6,378 bases of DNA. Source: Mageeibacillus sp. UBA5770 (lineage in GTDB: Bacteria; Bacillota_A; Clostridia; Saccharofermentanales; Saccharofermentanaceae). This document shows positions 1 to 6,378 of this stretch, in pieces (the first letter of the stretch is position 1; every line of letters begins with the position of its first letter). Below the pieces are notes generated by a model, which worked only from the letters and a program-made list of their open reading frames with translations, was not told the DNA's origin and made no database searches. The position numbers and the translations under genes were made by a program. The DNA lies in contig DIEQ01000082.1 in the NCBI GenBank assembly GCA_002418705.1, positions 30,401-36,778 on the forward strand, given 5' to 3'.

Positions 1-128
1 GCCTGAAAAACCGACGGCTCGACAGGCGCAGCCGGCAGCGTCGTCACGCCCGGAAGTACGGATTTCCCGCATCTGATACAGAATTTCGCATCATCATTTA
101 ATGTAGCTCCACAGTGTCTGCAAAACAT
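1..128 (-). CDS. Zinc-ribbon domain protein, N-terminal part (runs off window)
   Basis: Only the first 42 codons are inside the window; the frame is open to base 1. The protein begins MFCRHCGATLNDDAKFCIRC, with Cys3, Cys6, Cys17 and Cys20 forming two CxxC knuckles, the usual Zn-binding ribbon at the N terminus of many Firmicutes proteins of unknown role. A Pro/Ala/Val-rich stretch follows, as in family members where a linker leads to a membrane helix or a further domain that lies beyond the window. The ATG at 126-128 is preceded by AGGGGG (135-140) at 6 nt, which fixes the start. It is clearly a paralogue of the zinc-ribbon protein starting at 1708, with identical cysteine spacing and matching residues around it. 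Full length, topology and function cannot be told. Confidence 0.8.
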   Translation of the reverse strand, partial: MFCRHCGATLNDDAKFCIRCGKSVLPGVTTLPAAPVEPSVFQ

Positions 129-156
129 ATTCTTCCCCCTTTTTCATCAACGAGAA

Positions 157-190
157 AACCGGTTCTAGAGCATCCCCCCTTGAGCCGGTT
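157..190 (-). terminator. Possible intrinsic terminator after the Rieske gene
   Basis: A 9-bp stem pairs 157-165 with 182-190 (AACCGG core, one G-U pair) around a 16-nt loop, starting 12 nt after the Rieske stop codon. On the minus strand it runs into only four T residues, partly inside the stem, so termination would be weak. It could instead be a partly read-through hairpin ahead of the zinc-ribbon gene. Confidence 0.4.
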
Positions 191-201
191 ATATTTAATT
201 A

Positions 202-531
202 TTATTCAATTCCTATAAGTATATCCGAGCCTTCGACCTTAACGGGCAAGGTCTTCGCATCATTCACTTTCATTTTGACAAAAGCAATTTTAGCTCCTTG
301 CATATTTTTGCCTGTTTTCACGTTAAAGGCAGAACCGTGCCTCGGACAGATGATCATATCCGATTCGAGTTTTCCGTCATAAAGGGAGCCGCCCATATGC
401 GGACATTTGTTATCGATGGCGTAGAATTCCCCGTCAATATTAACGAGCAGGATTGCTTTCTTATCCAACTGAATTTTCTTTTTGTCACCGGCAGCAAGTT
501 CATTAGTCTGTGCAGCTTTAATAAAATTCAT
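202..531 (-). CDS. Stand-alone Rieske [2Fe-2S] ferredoxin-like protein
   Basis: This 109-residue protein is a single Rieske domain. The two cluster-binding boxes are visible: CPHMGG (Cys43, His45) and CPRHGSAF (Cys62, His65), with beta-rich sequence on both sides and no membrane segment or signal peptide. Such soluble small Rieske proteins resemble the ferredoxin subunits of dioxygenase and nitrite reductase systems and probably carry single electrons in the cytoplasm; the partner is unknown, as no oxygenase or reductase gene lies nearby. The frame stays open to an upstream ATG at 558, but the ATG at 529-531 is preferred because GGGAGGG lies just ahead of it and the domain begins there. A weak -10-like TATATT sits at 583-588 on this strand, so the gene may have its own promoter. 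The family assignment is sure; the biological role is not. Confidence 0.9.
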   Translation of the reverse strand: MNFIKAAQTNELAAGDKKKIQLDKKAILLVNIDGEFYAIDNKCPHMGGSLYDGKLESDMIICPRHGSAFNVKTGKNMQGAKIAFVKMKVNDAKTLPVKVEGSDILIGIE

Positions 532-707
532 TGTGGCCCTCCCTCGAGCATATTTCATGCAGTAAGTGTTCCCATTTGCTTAAATATACACTTTTTTGAA
601 CGAAAAGGAAGCACATGGCGGATGTTTCCGGATGCGGCTCGCGTTTATTGTGAGGGAATTCGGGCAACCTGTCCAGCAGCTTTGCTAAAAAAAGCATCTG
701 TGCTGAA

Positions 708-1259
708 TTACTCGTGCTTTTTGAGTAATTTTTCTCTGCTTTTCTGAACAATCTGAATAGCTGCGAAGGCAATGACCGTCCCGATAACCATTCCTGCAAA
801 GACATCCGACGGATAATGAACAAACAGATATAGTCTTGAAAAGGCTATCAGGGCAGCGGCAGCCAGGGCAGCGGCCCCCCACCTGCGATCCGCCATAAAA
901 ATAACGGCTGCAGCTGCAAAAGATGACATTGTGTGTCCTGACGGGAAAGAGAAATCAGTCAGCGGCGGTATGAGCAAAGCAACATTTGTATATACATCAT
1001 AGGGGCGAAGCCTGGCAACCAGCGGTTTGAGCGCAAGATTGCCTATCAGCAGGCAGAGAGTCAGAGCAACTCCCATATTCAGCCCGGTGAGCCTGGTCCT
1101 TTTGGGAATCAGAAGCACGAGGGCAATGACAATCCACACGCCGCCGCTGTTACCGAGCCAGGAGACTAGAGGCATAGCGAAATCAAGGAATGTGGCCTGG
1201 AGATTATTGTGAATAAAAAATAATATCGAGTCATCTATCTGTTGGAAGGTTAAAAACAT
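708..1259 (-). CDS. PAP2-family membrane phosphatase (undecaprenyl-diphosphatase-like)
   Basis: The 183-residue protein carries all three parts of the PAP2 acid-phosphatase signature: Lys78-x6-Arg85-Pro86, Pro106-Ser-Gly-His109, and Ser141-Arg142-x5-His148-x3-Asp152. His109 and His148 would be the phosphoryl-transfer histidines, with Asp152 supporting His148. About five hydrophobic segments (roughly 22-36, 39-52, 61-76, 112-142 and 153-171) fit a polytopic membrane protein with the active site facing outward. Members of this size dephosphorylate lipid pyrophosphates such as undecaprenyl diphosphate (BcrC type) or phosphatidic acid/phosphatidylglycerol phosphate; the substrate cannot be decided here. 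The start ATG (1257-1259) has AAGGAG at about 7 nt and lies inside the end of the upstream zinc-ribbon gene (10-nt overlap), so translation is likely coupled. The C terminus is Lys-rich (KLLKKHE), as expected for a cytoplasmic tail. Confidence 0.9.
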   Translation of the reverse strand: MFLTFQQIDDSILFFIHNNLQATFLDFAMPLVSWLGNSGGVWIVIALVLLIPKRTRLTGLNMGVALTLCLLIGNLALKPLVARLRPYDVYTNVALLIPPLTDFSFPSGHTMSSFAAAAVIFMADRRWGAAALAAAALIAFSRLYLFVHYPSDVFAGMVIGTVIAFAAIQIVQKSREKLLKKHE

Positions 1260-1708
1260 ATTAGCTCCTTGTTTTGTTCAAAAATGATCGGATTTTTTAC
1301 ATAAAGTATATGTCTATTATAAGCCCCATGTCCATATTCCGGAAAATCTGCCTCTTTATTGCCGTCAAACGATATAATACCGTCCGCTGCAGCGGCATCT
1401 GTTGCGTCTATATCTGTGCCTTCCTGAAAATTTGAATCCTTCCAGTCTATACCCTTCAGCAAAAAGATTGTGCCAATGATGGCCCCTATAATAAGAACAG
1501 CTGCAAAAGAAGGAATGATGGTAAGCACCATTTTTTTATTTTTTGATAGTTTAATCAGATCAGGTTCCAGCGGAAATGCACTAGGCGTTATCGTGTCATT
1601 CATTTGTCCTTTTAAAGGCAAATCGCATGGCGTGTTTACCGGCTGACCACAGTTTTGGCAGAAGTCTTCATCATCCGTCTGCGCAGCGCCGCAATTTCTA
1701 CAGAACAT
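1250..1708 (-). CDS. Zinc-ribbon protein with one membrane helix
   Basis: This protein has 152 residues. It opens with MFCRNCGAAQTDDEDFCQNC: Cys3, Cys6, Cys17 and Cys20 make a zinc ribbon. A polar linker (21-59) leads to a single hydrophobic segment (about 60-84, flanked by KNKK and a Lys), then an acidic, Ala/Asp-rich region and a short tail without recognisable domain. The layout suggests a cytoplasmic zinc ribbon tethered to the membrane with a roughly 65-residue external part. Function unknown. The start is supported by AGAGGGG (1716-1722) at 7 nt. Its TAA stop overlaps the PAP2 gene start, so the two are probably made together and may act together at the membrane; that link is inferred from overlap only. 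The tail is short compared with many zinc-ribbon/TM proteins, but no frameshift is evident. Confidence 0.85.
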   Translation of the reverse strand: MFCRNCGAAQTDDEDFCQNCGQPVNTPCDLPLKGQMNDTITPSAFPLEPDLIKLSKNKKMVLTIIPSFAAVLIIGAIIGTIFLLKGIDWKDSNFQEGTDIDATDAAAADGIISFDGNKEADFPEYGHGAYNRHILYVKNPIIFEQNKELICF

Positions 1709-1751
1709 TTTCTTTCCCCTCTTTCACTGACAGCCATTATTCATTTCTACA

Positions 1752-1817
1752 CTATTGCAATTGCACCCGCAAATGTCTAAAAATAATGAAAACATAAAAC
1801 GAATATCTCCTCTTCAT
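1752..1817 (-). CDS. Possible 21-residue basic small protein
   Basis: A very short frame begins at the ATG 1815-1817, behind GGAGG with 7-nt spacing, which is as good as any ribosome binding site in the window. The peptide begins MKRRYSFYVFIIF and ends RHLRVQLQ before TAG at 1752-1754. It is basic at the N terminus with an aromatic/aliphatic middle (residues 5-13), a pattern seen in small membrane-associated peptides. It lies in the spacer after the terminator of the FN3-repeat gene and 43 nt before the zinc-ribbon gene, so it may be a leader peptide or first gene of that operon. No family is recognised. Chance remains a real alternative for a frame this short. Confidence 0.35.
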   Translation of the reverse strand: MKRRYSFYVFIIFRHLRVQLQ

Positions 1818-1884
1818 TTTAATTCCTCCGCGCAAAATATCAAATATATTTTATGAATAACTCTTAAACTTTTCCTATTTTCAG

Positions 1885-1918
1885 AAAAAAAGAGCCGATA
1901 TGCAATGCATACCGGCTC
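1885..1918 (-). terminator. Strong intrinsic terminator after the sigma/FN3 operon
   Basis: On the minus strand a near-perfect hairpin (bases 1918-1892) has 12 pairs including one G-U, a GAGCCG/CGGCTC base and a 3-nt loop. It is followed directly by seven T residues (1891-1885). It starts 26 nt after the stop codon of the FN3-repeat protein, so it closes that transcription unit and separates it from the zinc-ribbon/PAP2 genes. Confidence 0.93.
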
Positions 1919-1944
1919 CGGGCTCGAGACTCGATGGTCTATTG

Positions 1945-3411
1945 TCAGGAAGGCATTGTTACCTGGACGGCATTGCCGGGTGCCTTGCCGCCGTCATAGC
2001 AGGCAGTGACACTGAACCAGTAAGCCGTACCGGGTGTAAATGCTCCGCCAAAGTCGCCGCCGTTATAGCCGGCGGTATTTCCTACAAAGTAAGATGTGAT
2101 ATTAGGATCCGTAATATAGGTAACATATCCGTCGCCGGGGTAGGCCGGTGAAGCATTGCCGACTGAAGCAACAACCTTATAATACTGGAAGCCTGTTGCA
2201 TCTGTCGTTTTGCTCCAGGATACATTGACTCCGCCGGCGCCTGCAGAAGCGGAAACCGAGACAGCCGGGCATGTTGCGGCAGGCGGAGGTGTTCCGGGCA
2301 TTGTTACCTGCACGGCATTACCCGCTATTTTCTGGTCGCCATATACAGCTGTGACGCTGAAGTAGTATGCCTGTCCGGCGGTGAATGTACCGACATCGCC
2401 GCCATTGTATCCGGCACCGCAGTTAATCGTACAGCTTGTCCGGTTCAGGTCCGTTATCCACTCGTAATAGCCATTTTCACTGTACATGGGAGTAGAATCG
2501 CTTATCGATGCTACCACCTTGTAGCCGACAATACCGGGGCTGCTGATTTTATTCCAGGTTACCGTAACGCTGTTACTGCCTGCCGACGCATTTACGGATG
2601 GAGCTTCGTATGTAGGTGCTGCTGATGATCCGGGCATGGTTGCCGCAACGGCATTGCCCGGAATCTTCTGCCATTCTTCGCCATATATGGCGGTGACGCT
2701 GAAATAGTATGACTGTCCGCCGGTAAATCTGCCGATGTCACCGCCGTTATATCCGTCGCCGTTAGTAATCGTACTGCTTGTTGTATTGGCATCCGTTGTC
2801 CATGCATAATAGCCGTTTTCACTGTAGGAGGGTGTCGAATCGCTGATAGATGCAACAACCTTATATCCTATCAAGTCCGGACTGTCAATTTTGTTCCAAT
2901 ACACGGTAATACTGTTCGTTCCCACACCGACACTGACAACAGGTGCAACTCTTGCGGTGGGAGGAGCTGTCTCTTTAACTGTTTCTTTGGGAGTCGGGGC
3001 TGCTGTTGATTCAGCAGGGGCAGCCGTTGGCTCGAGGGTCGGTGCAGCCGTCGGGGCATCGGTTATCTCTGCAGGCTCGGAAGCCTCAGTTGCTTCTGTT
3101 GCCTGCGTTGCTTCTGTTGCTTCTGTCGCTTCCGTTGCTTCCGTTTCAGCCGGAAGGCTGTCACGTGTCTGCTGGGGATCAAATCCCAAACTGCTGAAAA
3201 CATTTTTAAATAACTGTCCGTCTGAAGCATAATTTGCTGCCAGGGTAACGGATGTAGTAACCAGGATGACTCCCACGACGGTCGCGAGTACAAGCCGGCT
3301 TCTGGGAATAGCCCTTTTTTGCTCTTTTTTCATCATATTTACTAAGCCTGCCTTAAAACTATCAGTCAGTTTCATATCCTCCAACGCCTCCTTATATTTT
3401 GAATCAAACAT
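1945..3411 (-). CDS. Membrane-anchored protein with three FN3-like repeats; candidate anti-sigma factor
   Basis: The 488-residue protein has, in order: a charged N-terminal segment (1-38, containing YKEALEDMKLTDSFKAGL); one membrane helix (about 39-59); a stalk with seven Thr-Glu/Gln-Ala units (90-110), then a Thr/Ala/Pro-rich stretch to about 153; and three fibronectin-III-like repeats (about 154-260, 268-372, 382-488). The repeats share GYKVVAS-type strands, a GYNGGD motif at 220, 334 and 448, YFSVTA and a closing GNAV..TMP. Their exact 114-residue spacing shows internal duplication. No sortase signal or lipobox is present, so the helix is the anchor: N terminus inside, repeats outside. The ATG overlaps the sigma-factor gene by 8 nt and has AAGGAGGT (3420-3427) at 8 nt, so translation is coupled. 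N-terminal segments of this kind, next to an ECF sigma gene, occur in clostridial anti-sigma/sensor proteins. That role is inferred; a plain surface protein is the alternative. Confidence 0.85.
   Translation of the reverse strand: MFDSKYKEALEDMKLTDSFKAGLVNMMKKEQKRAIPRSRLVLATVVGVILVTTSVTLAANYASDGQLFKNVFSSLGFDPQQTRDSLPAETEATEATEATEATQATEATEASEPAEITDAPTAAPTLEPTAAPAESTAAPTPKETVKETAPPTARVAPVVSVGVGTNSITVYWNKIDSPDLIGYKVVASISDSTPSYSENGYYAWTTDANTTSSTITNGDGYNGGDIGRFTGGQSYYFSVTAIYGEEWQKIPGNAVAATMPGSSAAPTYEAPSVNASAGSNSVTVTWNKISSPGIVGYKVVASISDSTPMYSENGYYEWITDLNRTSCTINCGAGYNGGDVGTFTAGQAYYFSVTAVYGDQKIAGNAVQVTMPGTPPPAATCPAVSVSASAGAGGVNVSWSKTTDATGFQYYKVVASVGNASPAYPGDGYVTYITDPNITSYFVGNTAGYNGGDFGGAFTPGTAYWFSVTACYDGGKAPGNAVQVTMPS
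1948..2952 (-). repeat. Three tandem FN3-like domain repeats (coding)
   Basis: Three copies of a roughly 105-residue unit lie in tandem, with landmark motifs spaced exactly 114 residues (342 bp) apart. Copies 1 and 2 are closest: both contain the GYKVVASISDSTP block and then SENGYY. Copy 3, at the C terminus, is more diverged. Cysteines occur only in copy 2 (327, 331) and copy 3 (381, 471). This points to stepwise duplication, with the first two copies the more recent. Confidence 0.85.
3082..3144 (-). repeat. 9-bp tandem repeat coding for Thr-Glu-Ala stalk
   Basis: Seven 9-bp units code for TEA (one reads TQA) at residues 90-110 of the FN3-repeat protein, followed by a degenerate SEP unit. 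Because the unit is a multiple of three, slippage would change stalk length without breaking the frame. Thr-rich stalks of this kind usually space a domain away from the membrane and may be glycosylated; neither is shown here. Confidence 0.9.
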
Positions 3412-3907
3412 CTTCGAATACCTCCTTCAGATCTCTTTTCATCTTCTCCCGGCCACGCGAAAGCTGCGACCGAACAGTATGATTCGAACGTCCGAGGCAT
3501 TTTGCAATCTCATCGGTAGACAAATCATGGTAATAAAAAAGATGAATTACGATCCGGTATTTTTCCGGCAGACGAAAAACAGCTTTAAGGATGTCATTCG
3601 TCTCGCTTATTTCCTGCGGTGCCACTGCGAGATCCTCTGCTTCACCCGATTCCTCGAGGCTTGCATTGTGTCTCTTCCACGCGGATGAAAACAGGCTCTT
3701 ACCTTCATTAACGGTAACTTTTATGAGCCAGGCTTTCACGTGTTCTTCAGATTCCAGCCTTTCTATGTTTTTGACCAGCTTCAAAAAAACCTGCTGCACG
3801 ATGTCTTGGGCATCGTGGGGATTTTTGACTCTCGTCAAAGCAAGTCGATAGACCATGTCGCCGTAGGTCTCTACCAGATACGTCAAGTATTCGTTTTGAT
3901 CTTGCAA
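3404..3907 (-). CDS. ECF-type RNA polymerase sigma factor (sigma-70 family)
   Basis: With a TTG start at 3905-3907 the protein has 167 residues, typical of the family. Region 2 is visible as YGDMVYRLALTRVKNPHDAQ with DIVQQVFLKL (about 15-44) and a region 2.4-like WLIKVTVN (60-67). A variable acidic linker (84-104) follows, then region 4: LPEKYR (113-118) and a helix-turn-helix DEIAKCLGRSNHTVRSQLSR (132-151). It would direct RNA polymerase to a small regulon. The frame is open to a GTG at 4030, but those 41 extra codons are hydrophobic, AT-rich and atypical. The TTG is chosen because GAGGAG (3917-3922) lies 9 nt ahead and the domain starts at once; a GTG at 3944-3946 is a weaker alternative. 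The stop overlaps the FN3-repeat protein gene, so the two form a sigma/partner pair; many such pairs regulate themselves. Confidence 0.92.
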   Translation of the reverse strand: MQDQNEYLTYLVETYGDMVYRLALTRVKNPHDAQDIVQQVFLKLVKNIERLESEEHVKAWLIKVTVNEGKSLFSSAWKRHNASLEESGEAEDLAVAPQEISETNDILKAVFRLPEKYRIVIHLFYYHDLSTDEIAKCLGRSNHTVRSQLSRGREKMKRDLKEVFEDV

Positions 3908-3930
3908 CCTTGCGGTCTCCTCTCGAATGT

Positions 3931-3946
3931 GTGAAGGTCCCTTCAC
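3931..3946. promoter_or_regulatory. Perfect 7-bp inverted repeat in the sigma gene leader
   Basis: GTGAAGG and CCTTCAC face each other across 2 nt, 8 nt upstream of the sigma ribosome binding site and about 40-55 nt after the predicted transcription start. It could be an operator for a dimeric repressor or a small hairpin in the 5' leader. A GTG that could serve as an alternative sigma start lies inside it. The symmetry is seen; the role is inferred. Confidence 0.35.
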
Positions 3947-3992
3947 TAGTAATACTTCGCAGCATAGGAAAATGATGCATGTTTTTGAAGAA

Positions 3993-4021
3993 ATTATGAA
4001 AAATAATGAAAAAACGATGAA
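3993..4021 (-). promoter_or_regulatory. Candidate housekeeping promoter for the sigma/FN3 operon
   Basis: On the minus strand TTCATC (4021-4016, 3 of 6 matches to TTGACA) is separated by 17 nt from CATAAT (3998-3993, 5 of 6 matches to TATAAT). Transcription would start near 3986, giving a leader of about 80 nt before the TTG start. The -35 match is weak and the region AT-rich, so chance is possible. No clear ECF-type promoter was recognised. Confidence 0.3.
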
Positions 4022-4092
4022 GTGCTGCACATTTTGCAGACTTTAATCGTTCACAAAGTACCCGTCATCGTTCCAAAGCAAAACACAGATAC

Positions 4093-4164
4093 AAAAAAAC
4101 ATAATCCGCGGGCTCCTGAAAAAGACAAATGAATGAAAATTTTCAGGGGACCACACGGATTATG
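4093..4164 (-). terminator. Interrupted palindrome with T tract, possible glpK terminator
   Basis: The outer arms (4100-4108 and 4156-4164) pair over 9 bp (CATAATCCG/CGGATTATG). The inner arms (4115-4122 and 4140-4147) pair over 8 bp (CCTGAAAA/TTTTCAGG) around a 17-nt loop, with a small internal loop between the two stems. On the minus strand the hairpin is followed at once by seven T residues (4099-4093), as expected of an intrinsic terminator, starting about 97 nt after the glpK stop. It is longer than usual and its flanks match each other, so a relic of a small mobile element is an alternative. Confidence 0.55.
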
Positions 4165-4184
4165 TCAAAAAAATAATACAGGAA

Positions 4185-4226
4185 AAGAATAAAATATAAA
4201 AGATATGTTCTAAGAATAAAATATAA
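4185..4226. repeat. 15-nt direct repeat, two copies
   Basis: AAGAATAAAATATAA occurs at 4185-4199 and again at 4212-4226, exact over 15 nt with a 27-nt period. It lies in the AT-rich spacer just after glpK. It may be a protein-binding site pair or the trace of a small duplication; no function is evident. Confidence 0.6.
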
Positions 4227-4261
4227 TTGTAATTTTTCACCGAGGGGGATGGAAGCCAAGT

Positions 4262-6378
<2,117 letters not shown>

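Larger units (their letters stand above)
3908..4261. other. AT-rich intergenic region between glpK and the sigma gene
   Basis: This 354-nt stretch holds no convincing gene. It contains, in minus-strand order, a 15-nt direct repeat (4226-4185), a 65-nt interrupted palindrome (4164-4100), a candidate promoter (4021-3993) and a 16-nt inverted repeat (3946-3931) just before the sigma ribosome binding site. The upstream extension of the sigma frame to 4030 is regarded as non-coding. No riboswitch or RNA gene was recognised. Confidence 0.6.

Noticed and set aside
706..730. Perfect 8-bp inverted repeat (AATTACTC/GAGTAATT) at the end of the PAP2 gene
   Set aside because: It overlaps the stop codon and is not followed by a T run on the minus strand, so it is not called as a terminator; a T7 run lies 12 nt further on behind only an imperfect stem (674-705).
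298..747. Plus-strand open frame of 149 codons
   Set aside because: It lies opposite the Rieske gene and the following spacer, has no ribosome binding site and resembles no family; the minus-strand gene has clear motifs.
3266..3688. Plus-strand open frame of 140 codons
   Set aside because: It is antisense to the sigma factor and the start of the FN3-repeat gene, both well supported.
3908..4030. N-terminal extension of the sigma factor from a GTG at 4030
   Set aside because: The extra 41 residues are hydrophobic and AT-rich, unlike the family, and a well-placed ribosome binding site supports the TTG at 3907.
4025..4039. CTGCA/TGCAG inverted repeat
   Set aside because: Five base pairs with a 5-nt loop in AT-rich spacer is readily found by chance.

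Overview
The window looks like chromosome from an anaerobic member of the Clostridia (Firmicutes). The evidence is strong purine-rich ribosome binding sites, a glycerol kinase next to a DUF1667 domain, an ECF sigma factor overlapping a membrane partner of clostridial style, and small MFCRxCG zinc-ribbon proteins. The genus cannot be told from this sequence. Every gene I can support lies on the minus strand, so transcription runs from high to low coordinates. No rRNA, tRNA, CRISPR array, transposase or phage gene was seen.

Region by region, in transcription order. (1) 6378-5788: the 3' part of an open frame that enters from outside the window and ends in a DUF1667 domain with four cysteines. 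It is followed 20 nt later by glpK (5767-4262). In related bacteria DUF1667 is found with glycerol kinase and flavin-dependent glycerol-3-phosphate oxidoreductases, so this is probably the end of an anaerobic glycerol/glycerol-3-phosphate operon. (2) 4261-3908: an AT-rich spacer with a 65-nt interrupted palindrome ending in a T tract (possible glpK terminator), a 15-nt direct repeat, a candidate promoter and a short inverted repeat ahead of the next gene. (3) 3907-1945: an ECF sigma factor whose 3' end overlaps by 8 nt a 488-residue single-pass membrane protein. That protein has a short cytoplasmic N terminus, one membrane helix, a Thr-Glu-Ala tandem-repeat stalk and three fibronectin-III-like repeats outside. 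By arrangement it is a candidate anti-sigma factor/surface sensor. A strong intrinsic terminator follows at 1918-1885. (4) 1817-1752: a possible 21-residue basic peptide with a good ribosome binding site. (5) 1708-708: a zinc-ribbon membrane protein translationally coupled to a PAP2-family lipid phosphatase. (6) 531-202: a small stand-alone Rieske [2Fe-2S] protein with a hairpin after it. (7) 128-1: the start of a second zinc-ribbon protein, a paralogue of the one at 1708.

The most interesting items are the sigma/FN3-repeat membrane pair, the apparent fusion of DUF1667 to an upstream protein through a Pro/Ala-rich linker, the palindrome between glpK and the sigma gene, and the small peptide ORF. 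All functions are assigned from motifs read by eye; no database search was possible.
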